Assembly: GCA_030538415.1 (NCBI GenBank)
Contig: JAUNTY010000024.1
Location: 1 to 40,121 of the forward strand
Source: Neisseria sp.
GTDB lineage: Bacteria > Pseudomonadota > Gammaproteobacteria > Burkholderiales > Neisseriaceae
Reading direction: 5' to 3'
Length of the DNA: 40,121 nt
This document shows, one piece after another, positions 8,336 through 15,983 of the stretch. A program made the position numbers and the translations under genes. Position 1 is the stretch's first letter, and each line of letters begins with the position of its first letter. Below the pieces are notes generated by a model, which ran no database searches, had not been told where the DNA came from, and saw only the letters and a list, made by a program, of their open reading frames with translations.

Positions 8336-9379
8336 TTATACGCGGCGGCGGTTGGCTTCGGCCAGCAGCGCCAGCATTTCTTCGGTGGCATCCCAGCCGA
8401 TGCAGGCGTCGGTGATGCTCTGGCCGTAGGTTTCCGGCTTATCCTGGCGGCCTTCGACCAGATGGCTTTCCACCATCACGCCCATGATGTTGTTTTCACC
8501 GTTGCGGATTTGTTCGGCCACATCCACCGCCACTTCCATTTGGCGTTTGTAGTCTTTGCGGCTGTTGGCGTGGCTGAAATCCACCATCAGCTTGGGGGTA
8601 ACGCCTGCTTTGGTGAGCTGCTCGGCGGCGGCTTTGACGTATTCGCTTTCGTAGTTCGGCTCTTTGCCGCCGCGCAGAATCACGTGGCAATGCGGGTTGC
8701 CGGCGGTGTGGACGATGGCGGAATGGCCGGCTTTGGTCACCGACAGGAAGTGGTGCGGATGCGAAGCCGCGCCGATGGCGTCGATGGCGATTTTGAGGTT
8801 GCCGTCGGTGCCGTTTTTGAAGCCGACCGGGCAGGAAAGGCCGCTGGCCAGCTCGCGGTGCACCTGGCTTTCGGTGGTGCGCGCGCCGATGGCGCCCCAT
8901 GAAATCAGGTCGGCATAGTATTGCGGCGTAATCATGTCGAGAAATTCGGTGGAGGCGGGCATGCCCATGTCGTTGAGGGTGAGCAGCAGTTGGCGCGCCC
9001 GGCGCAGGCCGAAATTGATGTCGAAGCTGCCGTCGAGATGCGGGTCGTTAATCAGGCCTTTCCAGCCGACGGTGGTGCGCGGTTTTTCGAAATATACGCG
9101 CATCACAATCAGCAGCTCTTTTTCGTATTTTTTGCGCAGCGGCAGCAATTTTTGTGCGTATTCCAGCGCGGCATCGGTGTCGTGAATCGAGCAGGGGCCG
9201 ATGATGACCAGCAGGCGGTTGTCGTCGCCGCTGACCAGGCGGGCGATGTCGTGGCGGGTATCGTATACCAGCTCGGCGGCGGCTTCGCTGATGGGCAGTT
9301 CGTACAAATGGGCAATCGGCGGCAGCAGTTCTTTGACTTCCTTGATTTTGATATCGTCTGTTTGGCGTTGAGGGCTCAT
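8336..9379 (-). CDS. aroG: 3-deoxy-7-phosphoheptulonate synthase, class I
   Basis: A DAHP synthase of 347 residues that condenses phosphoenolpyruvate with erythrose 4-phosphate, the first step of the shikimate pathway. Length and sequence match the class I alpha group (AroF/AroG/AroH, about 350 residues). Signatures are GPCSIHD (about residue 61), MRVYFEKPRTTVGWKG, GARTTESQ, CPVGFKNGTDG and VDFSHANS, which contain the substrate- and metal-binding residues. The N-terminal extension of about 45 residues is the part that binds feedback inhibitor in this class; the phenylalanine-sensitive type is usual in Neisseria, but this is not proved from sequence. An AAGAAGAA purine run precedes the ATG. 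Confidence 0.95.
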   Translation of the reverse strand: MSPQRQTDDIKIKEVKELLPPIAHLYELPISEAAAELVYDTRHDIARLVSGDDNRLLVIIGPCSIHDTDAALEYAQKLLPLRKKYEKELLIVMRVYFEKPRTTVGWKGLINDPHLDGSFDINFGLRRARQLLLTLNDMGMPASTEFLDMITPQYYADLISWGAIGARTTESQVHRELASGLSCPVGFKNGTDGNLKIAIDAIGAASHPHHFLSVTKAGHSAIVHTAGNPHCHVILRGGKEPNYESEYVKAAAEQLTKAGVTPKLMVDFSHANSRKDYKRQMEVAVDVAEQIRNGENNIMGVMVESHLVEGRQDKPETYGQSITDACIGWDATEEMLALLAEANRRRV

Positions 9380-9470
9380 GGGTTTCTTCTTTTAGATGTT
9401 AAATAATAATGTGGGGTGAAGCTTAACGTGTTTGCGGCGGGCTGGCAAGCGACCTATGCTTTTTTGCGCT

Positions 9471-9499
9471 ATTTTATTGCGTAAAACTCAAATTTTGAA
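9471..9499 (-). promoter_or_regulatory. Candidate promoter for DAHP synthase
   Basis: On the minus strand, TTCAAA (9494-9499) and TAAAAT (9471-9476) are separated by exactly 17 bases in an AT-rich stretch. It would give a leader of roughly 85 bases before the ATG at 9379. It was found by eye; other AT-rich hexamers exist nearby. Confidence 0.35.
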
Positions 9500-9565
9500 T
9501 TTATTCAGAATTTAAATGGGTTAATTTCGCTAATTATAGCATTATGTGTCTTGATAATATGTTGC

Positions 9566-9597
9566 AAGGCCGTCTGAAAACGGTTTCAGACGGCCTT
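9566..9597 (-). terminator. DUS inverted pair downstream of tlpA
   Basis: 14-bp perfect arms with a 4-base loop, about 80 bases after the tlpA-like stop codon. The T-run is on the plus-strand side, so termination in the minus direction is less certain. Confidence 0.6.
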
Positions 9598-9678
9598 TTT
9601 ATGGTCGGGAAACACACTTCATGCAAGGCGCGGCAAGGTCGGATGAAACCTAGGTTTCCCGGCTGCAATATCGAAACA

Positions 9679-10167
9679 TTATTTCGCCAGCTCTTGGTCA
9701 ATTTCCCGATAAAGGGCGTCGAAGTCGGGCTCGCCGACAAAGGTTTTCAAAATTTCGCCTTTTTTGTTGATGAAAAACGAGGTCGGGTAGACCTGCGTGC
9801 CGAAGGCTTTGCCCACGCTGCCGTCGGCGTCATACATCACGGTAAACGGCAGGCCGCGGGTGGCAACGTAGTTTTTCACGCTCTCAAGCGGGTCGAAAGG
9901 CTCGGAGATGGCGATAATCTGGAAATCTTTGCCTTCGTAATCGCGGGCGGTTTTGATGAGCTTGGGCATTTCGCTCACGCAGCCGGGGCAGGAAGGATAC
10001 CAGAAATTAATCAGTGTCACCTTGCCTTCCAGGTTGGCATTGTTGACCGTTTGCCCGTTTAAATCGGGTAGGGAAAAGGCGGGCGCGGGCTGGTTTTTCG
10101 GCCACAGCACCACGCCGATCAATACGGCCACCACGGCAAGGGCGGCCAGGGCAAAAATCTTTTTCAT
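9679..10167 (-). CDS. TlpA-like thiol:disulfide oxidoreductase
   Basis: A 162-residue protein anchored or exported by one N-terminal hydrophobic segment (about residues 3-20), so the thioredoxin fold faces the periplasm. The active site is CPGC in NFWYPSCPGCVSEMP (Cys at about 62 and 65). The cis-proline region is TQVYPTSFFIN. This is the AhpC/TSA-Redoxin arrangement of TlpA/ResA proteins, which reduce disulfides, often in cytochrome c maturation. The ATG at 10167 overlaps the stop of the upstream thioesterase as ATGA, indicating translational coupling and favouring this start over an in-frame TTG at 10191. The partner protein is unknown. Confidence 0.88.
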   Translation of the reverse strand: MKKIFALAALAVVAVLIGVVLWPKNQPAPAFSLPDLNGQTVNNANLEGKVTLINFWYPSCPGCVSEMPKLIKTARDYEGKDFQIIAISEPFDPLESVKNYVATRGLPFTVMYDADGSVGKAFGTQVYPTSFFINKKGEILKTFVGEPDFDALYREIDQELAK

Positions 10168-10568
10168 GCGGGTTGTTTCGGTAATCGGCAAAGGTATTGG
10201 AATAATTCGGGATTCAAATCGGTGGCGCGGCCTGTTGCGCCGCTGACAGGCACCAGCGTGATTTCGGCTTCCACGGCATTTTTGCCCGCTTCGGCCAGCA
10301 CGATGTTTTGCGTCAGCTGCACTTGGCGCGGCTCGACATGGTTGACAAAGGTATCTACGCGCAGTATGTCGCCTGCCGTGGCAGGGCGGCGGTAGCGGAT
10401 GTCGATGCGCGCCACCACCATCATTTCGCCCTGCAGATAGCGCATCAGTTGGTGTTGCTCGAAAAACGCCCAGCGCGCTTCCTCGAGAAACTCCAGATAG
10501 CGCGCGTTGTTGACATGGCCGTAGCCGTCGAGATGGTAGCCGCGTACGCGGATGGTGGTGTCGCTCAT
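10164..10568 (-). CDS. Acyl-CoA thioesterase, 4HBT hotdog family
   Basis: A 134-residue protein with the hotdog-fold signature VRGYHLDGYGHVNNARYLEF near the N-terminus. The Asp and the GHVNN segment are the catalytic region of YbgC/4-hydroxybenzoyl-CoA thioesterase relatives. It is predicted to hydrolyse acyl-CoA thioesters in the cytoplasm; the substrate is not known. It is the middle gene of a three-gene minus-strand set: 17 bases after the upstream unknown gene (a gap that holds a DUS) and overlapping tlpA by ATGA. The linkage to a thioredoxin is positional and does not show a shared pathway. Confidence 0.88.
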   Translation of the reverse strand: MSDTTIRVRGYHLDGYGHVNNARYLEFLEEARWAFFEQHQLMRYLQGEMMVVARIDIRYRRPATAGDILRVDTFVNHVEPRQVQLTQNIVLAEAGKNAVEAEITLVPVSGATGRATDLNPELFQYLCRLPKQPA

Positions 10569-10585
10569 GGGATGGCCGTCTGAAA

Positions 10586-10948
10586 TCAGTTGAGGGTCAG
10601 GGGCTGGAAAGCTTCGCGCTCCAGCGGCTCTTGCGACAAATCGGTGAGCACGGTGGAGAGTTGGATATCAAACCATTCGTTGAAAATATCGGCGTGCAAA
10701 TCCGGCCACAGGCTTTCGTCTTCGCACCAGTCGGCCAGCTCGGCGGCAAAAATTTCTTCGAAGCGCGACTCGATTTCCTCCCACACTTCCTCGGCGCTGT
10801 CGCACGGATTGACCAGATAAGCGTTGGCATCGGCCTGCAAATCTTCCAGCTCGAAGCCGTCAAGCGCCACTTCGGGCAGCGACAGCAGCCAATTCCAGAA
10901 AGGCTCCAAAGGCATCAGAATAAAAACGCTGCGGTTGACTTCATACAT
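10586..10948 (-). CDS. Conserved hypothetical acidic protein
   Basis: A 120-residue cytoplasmic protein, first of a three-gene set with a thioesterase and a TlpA-like protein. The ATG at 10948 (MYEVNRSVFILMPLEPFW) follows a clear CAGGAG Shine-Dalgarno. The longer reading to 11023 adds low-quality sequence. It is strongly acidic and tryptophan-rich, with a central run of Glu/Asp (DSAEEVWEEIESRFEEIF) predicted as helix. There is no signal peptide, membrane segment or metal-binding motif. I recognise it only as a conserved proteobacterial hypothetical and assign no function. Confidence 0.75.
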   Translation of the reverse strand: MYEVNRSVFILMPLEPFWNWLLSLPEVALDGFELEDLQADANAYLVNPCDSAEEVWEEIESRFEEIFAAELADWCEDESLWPDLHADIFNEWFDIQLSTVLTDLSQEPLEREAFQPLTLN

Positions 10949-11262
10949 GGCGATGCTCCTGTCGTAGTGTGCTGGAAACCCTCTTGTCGGCGCCGCCGCA
11001 TCGCAGCGCAACGCGGCGGACAAGCTTTCGCCGGATTGGGCAAGAGGTTCTCCGAATCATAGCGCAAAGGGCAATGAAAAGCCATATGCAGGGCGGCGGT
11101 GAGCCGTTTTTTCTTTTCTTTACCTGCATGACGTTTCGGCTGCGTCTGCCCGCATGTTGTGAAGCTTCTTTTCACGCCTTTTCAACAGGGCAAGCAGATG
11201 GGCAACGGTATGCATGTTTGCAAGGCTGCCCAGACTACAGAGCCGTTACCAGCGGATTGGCC
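10949..11262. other. Gene-free stretch upstream of the thioesterase set
   Basis: About 310 bases between the unknown gene and the mla terminator. Short open frames on both strands lack start signals and family sequence. It presumably contains the promoter of the minus-strand set, but no convincing hexamers were seen. Confidence 0.4.
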
Positions 11263-11308
11263 GGCAAAAGGCCGTCTGAAACATTGGGGTTTCAGACGGC
11301 CTTTTGCC
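11263..11308 (-). terminator. Extended DUS inverted pair, terminator of mla cluster
   Basis: Perfect 20-bp arms starting GGCAAAAGGCCGTCTGAAAC with a 6-base loop, 16 bases after the mlaA stop codon on the minus strand. The arms extend well beyond the DUS itself. Confidence 0.8.
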
Positions 11309-11324
11309 GTTGATTCAAACCGTA

Positions 11325-12245
11325 TCAATAATAAGCCAAACGGATATGCTCGTCATCCGGCTGCCACAGGCTCAGCGGCTGCACGCTGACCGGCTGCCAT
11401 TCGTCGGCATTCAGTTCGATGGGTTCGGCCTGCGGCACATCGTCGGCGACGGGTTCGGCTGCCGGGGCAGATGCGTCCGGCGCATCTGCGGCAATGGCAG
11501 CATCGACAGCCGCGGCGTCGCCGCCGTCTACCAGGTCGTCGATGTCAATGTCGTCGTCATCGCCCTGCGGCAGCGGCGCGCCGGTTTGCTGTGCGCGCAT
11601 GCGCATGTACATATCGCGGGTGTAGGCATATTTGTCTACGGCGGCGGCATCAAGGCTGTCGGTGAGGTCAAGCAGGCCTTCACGGGTGTTGACGGCGCCG
11701 AGGGCAACTGCGGTAATGCGGCCGGCAGGGGTTTCAAATACGGCATTTTGCACCGGATAAACGCTGACTGCGGTGGTGCCGATGCTGTCGCGCACGGTGG
11801 AAGGCCCCAAAAGCGGGTAGACGAAATAATTGCTTTTCTTCCAGCCCCACGAAGCGAAGGTGTCGCCCAAGGTGTTTTTGTTGTTGGGCATGTCGCCGGC
11901 ATCGGCAATATTAATCAGACCGCCGAGGCCGAAGGTGGTGTTGATGCCCACGCGCACCAAATCTTCGCTGGCGCGTTTGATGTCGAGGCGCAATACATTG
12001 CTGCCGAAGCTGACCACATCGCGCAGGTTGTTGAAGAAATTGGTCACGCCGGTGCGCACCGGTTTCGGCGTGACGGCGCGGTAGCCGCGTGCCACGGGGG
12101 TGAGCACGTAACGGTCGGCGGTGTCGTTGACCTTGTACATCATGCGGTTGTAGGGCTCGTAAGGATCGGCCGGATTCCTGTCGGCCCAGGCCGGTTGGCT
12201 GACGGCCAGCATCAGCACGATACATGCGGCGGTGCGTTGTTTCAT
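11325..12245 (-). CDS. mlaA: MlaA (VacJ) outer membrane lipid-asymmetry protein
   Basis: A 306-residue MlaA/VacJ-family protein, which removes mislocalised phospholipids from the outer leaflet of the outer membrane and passes them to MlaC. The conserved core runs from DPYEPYNRMMYKVND through FGLGGLINIAD, GDTFASWGWKKSNYFVYPLLGPS and REGLLDLTD. The ATG at 12245 overlaps the mlaB stop as ATGA. Two oddities are visible. The signal peptide ends VSQPAWADRNP with no lipobox cysteine, whereas E. coli MlaA is a lipoprotein. An acidic, alanine-rich tail of about 90 residues (containing DDDDIDIDD) follows the core. It is the last gene of the mla cluster. Confidence 0.92.
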   Translation of the reverse strand: MKQRTAACIVLMLAVSQPAWADRNPADPYEPYNRMMYKVNDTADRYVLTPVARGYRAVTPKPVRTGVTNFFNNLRDVVSFGSNVLRLDIKRASEDLVRVGINTTFGLGGLINIADAGDMPNNKNTLGDTFASWGWKKSNYFVYPLLGPSTVRDSIGTTAVSVYPVQNAVFETPAGRITAVALGAVNTREGLLDLTDSLDAAAVDKYAYTRDMYMRMRAQQTGAPLPQGDDDDIDIDDLVDGGDAAAVDAAIAADAPDASAPAAEPVADDVPQAEPIELNADEWQPVSVQPLSLWQPDDEHIRLAYY

Positions 12246-12520
12246 TCGCTTACCCAATCTTTGATTTCATATAAGTCGGCCAGTGCCGCCACGGATGCGG
12301 GCACGCTTTGGAAAGCCACACCGGCCGGCTTCAGGCGCAGTGCGGTGAGCAGCAGCGACACGCAGGCCGAATCGGCGCGCTTCACACCGGCCAAATCGAG
12401 CGCCCGCACATCGGCGGCACGGCATTGCTGTTCAAACTGCGCATAGGCGGCGCCGTTGACCGTTTTCACGGTGACGTCGCCCGCCAGATACAATACGCCG
12501 TTGCGGATTTCCGTATTCAT
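12242..12520 (-). CDS. mlaB: MlaB-like STAS-domain protein
   Basis: A 92-residue cytoplasmic STAS-domain protein. In the Mla system MlaB binds the ATPase MlaF and stabilises the inner-membrane complex. The hydrophobic-strand/helix pattern fits STAS, with DLAGVKRADSACVSLLLTAL around the conserved Asp-Ser loop (about residues 42-60). It starts 3 bases after the mlaC stop and overlaps mlaA by ATGA, so it is translationally coupled on both sides. Gene order alone strongly supports the assignment, because STAS proteins are otherwise hard to type. Confidence 0.88.
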   Translation of the reverse strand: MNTEIRNGVLYLAGDVTVKTVNGAAYAQFEQQCRAADVRALDLAGVKRADSACVSLLLTALRLKPAGVAFQSVPASVAALADLYEIKDWVSE

Positions 12521-12523
12521 GCT

Positions 12524-13126
12524 TTATTTGCCGCCGTTGTTTTTGGCACGCAATTCGGCAATCAGGCCGTCGATGCCTTTATTCTTGATGGTTTCGCCAA
12601 ACTGGTTTCGGTAGACGGTCACGAGGCTGGCGCCTTCCACGGCCACGTTGTAGGCGCGGTAGCGGTTGCCGCTCTGATAGGTGGTGAAGTCCATGTTGAC
12701 CGGTTTGCCGCCGGGCTGGGTGATTTCCGCGCGCACCACAATCTCTTTGCCGTCGCGGTTAACCACGGGGTTGTCTTTCACGATAACTTTGGAATTTTTG
12801 AATTTCAGCATGGTGCCCGAATAAGTGCGGATCAGCAGGGTTTGGAATTCTTTGGTCAGCGCCTGTTTCTGCGCGGCGGAAGCCTGGCGCCACGGGTTGC
12901 CGACGGCCAGCGCGGTCATGCGTTGGAAATCGAAATAGGGCAGCGCATAGTTTTCGGCTTCGCGGCGCACGCTGGTGTCGTTGCTGCCGTTGGCTTTTTG
13001 CAGGATGTTCAACACCTGGGTGGCGTTGCTGCGCACTTGGTTGACGGCGTCGGCAGGTGCCGCCACCGCCAGGCCGATGCTCAATACGCCGATGCTCAGG
13101 GCGCTCAGTAATGCAGATTTTTTCAT
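12524..13126 (-). CDS. mlaC: MlaC periplasmic phospholipid-binding protein
   Basis: A 200-residue MlaC (Tol-Tol/Ttg2 family) protein that shuttles phospholipid between MlaA at the outer membrane and the MlaFEDB complex at the inner membrane. A signal peptide of about 22 residues ends LAVAAPADA. Family signatures are YFDFQRMTALAVGNPWR, FQTLLIRTYSGTM and YRAYNVAVEGASLVTVYRNQF. The start has a good AAGGAAGA Shine-Dalgarno. It lies 50 bases downstream of mlaD. Confidence 0.94.
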   Translation of the reverse strand: MKKSALLSALSIGVLSIGLAVAAPADAVNQVRSNATQVLNILQKANGSNDTSVRREAENYALPYFDFQRMTALAVGNPWRQASAAQKQALTKEFQTLLIRTYSGTMLKFKNSKVIVKDNPVVNRDGKEIVVRAEITQPGGKPVNMDFTTYQSGNRYRAYNVAVEGASLVTVYRNQFGETIKNKGIDGLIAELRAKNNGGK

Positions 13127-13176
13127 GATAATCTTCCTTGATATGGTTTTTTATAGACAGACAAAAGGCGGGCGCT

Positions 13177-13689
13177 TTATTCGGCGGCATCCGCAGCGGG
13201 ATTGCCCGCCGCATCTGTAGAATCGCCGCTGCTCTTTTCGGCAAAGCTGGTCATGAATTTGCCGATGAGGTTTTCCAATACCATGGCCGAGCTGGTCATG
13301 GTGATGGTGTCGCCCGGTGCCAGATCTTCTTCATCGCCGCCCTGCAAAAGGCCGATATACTGCTCGCCCAGCAGGCCGGAGGTGAGGATTTGCGCCGATA
13401 CGTCGCTGCTGAATTTGTATTGGTCGTCGATATTCATGGTAACACGCGCCTGATAGGTTTGCGGGTCGAGCTGGATATGGCTCACGCGCCCCACCAATAC
13501 GCCGGAGGTTTTAATCGGCGCCTGCGTTTTCAGGCTGCCGATGTCGGTGAATTCGGCATAGACGGTGTAGCCCTTGCCGGAGCCGCCGAGGCTGCTGCCG
13601 CCCGCCACGCGGAAGGCCAGAAAGCCGATGGCGACCACGCCCAACAATACAAACAGACCCACCCAAAATTCCAAAACACTTTTTTTCAT
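13177..13689 (-). CDS. mlaD: MlaD, MCE-domain lipid transport protein
   Basis: A 170-residue inner-membrane protein with one N-terminal transmembrane helix (about residues 7-26) and a periplasmic MCE domain: YTVYAEFTDIGSLKTQAPIKTSGVLVG, then ILTSGLLGEQYIGL. MlaD forms a hexameric ring that binds phospholipid on the MlaFEDB complex. The C-terminus is a short alanine-rich acidic tail. It begins 5 bases after the mlaE stop. The in-cluster order F-E-D-C-B-A is canonical. Confidence 0.94.
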   Translation of the reverse strand: MKKSVLEFWVGLFVLLGVVAIGFLAFRVAGGSSLGGSGKGYTVYAEFTDIGSLKTQAPIKTSGVLVGRVSHIQLDPQTYQARVTMNIDDQYKFSSDVSAQILTSGLLGEQYIGLLQGGDEEDLAPGDTITMTSSAMVLENLIGKFMTSFAEKSSGDSTDAAGNPAADAAE

Positions 13690-13694
13690 CGCTA

Positions 13695-14471
13695 TTACTC
13701 GGTAAACATCAATGCAGTTAAAATAAAATCAATCGCCAGCACGGTGAGTGCGGAGGAAACCACGGTGCGGGTGCTGGCGCGCAAAATCCCTTCCGAAGTG
13801 GGCACGGCGTGAAAGCCCTGATAGACGGCAATCAGCGTCACCGCCACGCCGAAGCAGAGCGACTTGATGAGGCCGTTGACGACGTCGTAGCCGATGGTGA
13901 TGTTGCTCTGCATCTGCGTCCAGAAAATGCCGCTGTCGAGCCCCAGCCACTGCACGCCGACCAAATAGCCGCCGTAAATGCCGGAGATATTGAAAATCGA
14001 GGCCAAAAGCGGCATCGAAATCACACCCGCCCAAAAACGCGGCACCACCACGCGCGCCACCGGGTTCACCGCCATCACATTCATGGCCTCCAGCTGCTCG
14101 GTGGTTTTCATCAGGCCGATTTCGCTGGTCATCGCGCCGCCCGCGCTGCTGGCAAACAGAATCGCCGCCAATACGGGGCCGAGCTCGCGCAGCAGGCTGG
14201 CCGCCACCATATAGCCCAACACGTTGGCCGACTGGAATTTGGCCAGCTGGGTATAGCCCTGCAAGCCCAGCACCATGCCGACAAACAAGCCCGATACGGC
14301 GATGATCAGCACCGACAACACGCCGGCAAAATACATCTGGCGCACCGACAGCCGGAAACGCGACAGCGCCGTGCCCGATTTGGCCAGAATCTGCAGCAAA
14401 AACAGGCACACGCTGCCCAACTCGCGGATAAAGGCGAGGGTTTTGCGGCCGATGGTTTGGATAAAATTCAT
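13695..14471 (-). CDS. mlaE: MlaE ABC transporter permease
   Basis: A 258-residue multi-pass inner-membrane permease of the MlaE/YrbE family. Signatures include GLFVGMVLGLQGY, LRELGPVLAAILFASSAGGAMTSEIG, TEQLEAMNVMAVNP (the coupling segment that contacts MlaF) and PRFWAG. It forms the transmembrane core of MlaFEDB. In meningococcal literature this locus has also been studied as a glutamate-uptake system (GltT), so lipid transport is inferred from family. The ATG lacks an obvious Shine-Dalgarno. It is separated from mlaF by about 225 bases that hold a DUS hairpin and a Correia-like element. Confidence 0.94.
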   Translation of the reverse strand: MNFIQTIGRKTLAFIRELGSVCLFLLQILAKSGTALSRFRLSVRQMYFAGVLSVLIIAVSGLFVGMVLGLQGYTQLAKFQSANVLGYMVAASLLRELGPVLAAILFASSAGGAMTSEIGLMKTTEQLEAMNVMAVNPVARVVVPRFWAGVISMPLLASIFNISGIYGGYLVGVQWLGLDSGIFWTQMQSNITIGYDVVNGLIKSLCFGVAVTLIAVYQGFHAVPTSEGILRASTRTVVSSALTVLAIDFILTALMFTE

Positions 14472-14498
14472 ATTGGTTATATTGCGTTCGGGTTTATC

Positions 14499-14531
14499 TT
14501 TCAGACGGCCTGATTATCAGGCCGTCTGAAA
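14499..14531 (-). terminator. DUS inverted pair between mlaF and mlaE
   Basis: 16-bp perfect arms (TTTCAGACGGCCTGAT and complement) with a single-base loop. The DUS order is inverted relative to the other hairpins (TTCAGACGGC first). It lies within the mla cluster, so it may attenuate rather than fully stop transcription. Confidence 0.6.
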
Positions 14532-14546
14532 CTCATTAGTCTTGCA

Positions 14547-14621
14547 TATAGTCGAATAAATGAGTTTCTGCTGCGGCGTTGGCTCGCTGCCTTGTATCAG
14601 AATCTCATTTCTCCGACTTTA
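14547..14621 (+). repeat. Correia-like element, short form, in mla cluster
   Basis: 75 bp. Arms of the TATAGTCGAATAAATGAG type flank a shortened core GCGGCGTTGGCTCGCTGCCTTGT. The right end is slightly mutated (GACTTTA for GACTATA). It sits between mlaF and mlaE. Confidence 0.75.
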
Positions 14622-14696
14622 ATAGTCAAAAGTCAAAAAAACAGAAACCCTGCGGCCGCTGCTTTCGCCCGGTATGTTTTCTGTTTTACCCGGCCA

Positions 14697-15500
14697 TCAT
14701 TGCGCGCCCAGCAAATCCTGCTTCAGGCTGGTTTCGGCGGGGTAGCGGAACGCCACCGGGCCGTTGGGCAAACCGCCGACAAACTGCTTCACCCAAGGCG
14801 AATCAAGCTCGCGCATTTCTTCCGGGCTGCCGGAAAACACCACTTCGCCGTGCGCCAGAAAAATCACCTGGTTCACAATCGCCAGCGACTGCTCGATGTC
14901 GTGCGACACCATCACGCTGGTGGAGCGCAGCGCCTTGTTGACGCGGCTGATCAGGTGGGCGATGACGCCCAGCGAAATCGGGTCAAGGCCGGTAAACGGC
15001 TCGTCATACAGCATGATTTCCGGGTCGAGGGCGATGGTGCGCGCCAGCGCCACGCGGCGCGACATGCCGCCCGACAATTCAGACGGCATCAGTTGTTCGA
15101 CACCGTGCAGGCCGACCGCGTTCAATTTCAGCATCACCAAATCGCGAATCACCGCTTCGGGCAGCTTCGTCAGCTCGCGCATCGGAAAGGCGACATTGTC
15201 AAACACCGACAAATCGGTAAACAGCGCGCCGTGCTGGAACAACACGCCCATGCGGCGGCGGTGTTCGTAAAGCTCTGCGGCACTGAATTCGGCGATATTT
15301 TTGCCTTCCACCAACACCCGCCCTTTTTGCGGGGTAATCTGGCCGGTAATCAGGCGCATCAGTGTTGTTTTACCACTACCCGAGCCGCCCATAATCGCAG
15401 CAAAATTACCTTGCGCGATTTGGAAGCTGACATTGTTCAACACGGTGCGCGCGCCATAGGCAAACGCCACGTCTTGCATTTCGATAAACGGGATACTCAT
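14697..15500 (-). CDS. mlaF: MlaF ABC transporter ATP-binding protein
   Basis: A 267-residue ABC ATPase that powers MlaFEDB phospholipid transport. The Walker A motif is GGSGSGKTT (about residue 38). The signature is LSGGMSRRVALARTIALDPE, followed by Walker B MLYDEPFTGLDP and the H-loop VSHD. The ATG at 15500 (MSIPFIEM) is chosen; the longer TTG reading to 15524 has no better ribosome site. It is first in the mla order, but the following 225-base gap holds a hairpin and a Correia-like repeat, so it may be partly uncoupled from mlaEDCBA. A single AT-type DUS lies inside the gene near 15077. Confidence 0.94.
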   Translation of the reverse strand: MSIPFIEMQDVAFAYGARTVLNNVSFQIAQGNFAAIMGGSGSGKTTLMRLITGQITPQKGRVLVEGKNIAEFSAAELYEHRRRMGVLFQHGALFTDLSVFDNVAFPMRELTKLPEAVIRDLVMLKLNAVGLHGVEQLMPSELSGGMSRRVALARTIALDPEIMLYDEPFTGLDPISLGVIAHLISRVNKALRSTSVMVSHDIEQSLAIVNQVIFLAHGEVVFSGSPEEMRELDSPWVKQFVGGLPNGPVAFRYPAETSLKQDLLGAQ

Positions 15501-15666
15501 CGTCGGGATTCGGGTATTCTTCAAAGTATTGTATTTTAATGATTTACGCTTGCCTCGGCAATTTTTCAGACGGTCTGATGCGCGTAAAAATACATCATTG
15601 TATGTAAACCGCTGATATTGCGCAGTTTCACGTAGCGGAAAAAATGCAACACTTTTCCATGCGAAA

Positions 15667-15700
15667 GCCGTCTGAATTGTGAAACAATCTTTCAGACGGC
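15667..15700. terminator. DUS inverted pair with inner stem
   Basis: 10-bp DUS arms at 15667-15676 and 15691-15700, with an extra TTGT/ACAA pairing inside. It lies between two minus-strand genes, downstream of 15984 and upstream of mlaF. It may terminate the pdxA-side transcript. Confidence 0.5.
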
Positions 15701-15983
15701 CTTGCGGAATGCTGCGTGAAGTGCTTCGGATGACAAACCGGCGTATGGCATGATTTTAGGGGATTGCCACAAAAAATACAGGCACATGCAGGAAATTGAT
15801 GCTTTCCTGAAAAGAAACCAACCCGACCGATAAGCGCAGATGGCCACCGCTTCGCTGTCAGGAAGCCCTGACAAGGTATTTTCAGACGGCCTGAAATCGG
15901 GCATCACTGCCCGACCCGCAGCCAAGATAACCGGGTCGGCGTTGGATGCCGAACCATAATCAAATCGGCATCCGGTTGATTTT
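15701..15983. other. Gene-free stretch
   Basis: It holds a single DUS at about 15883. A 77-residue minus-strand frame crosses it but looks like translated DUS and intergenic sequence, with no Shine-Dalgarno or family match. Confidence 0.4.

Noticed and set aside
8152-8391. 79-residue minus-strand frame (also 28262-28495)
   Set aside because: Both encode the MITE-like repeat and share the SHPRRRVPSAK segment only because of that repeat.
15692-15925. 77-residue minus-strand frame
   Set aside because: It consists of intergenic DNA and a translated DUS; no Shine-Dalgarno or conserved sequence.
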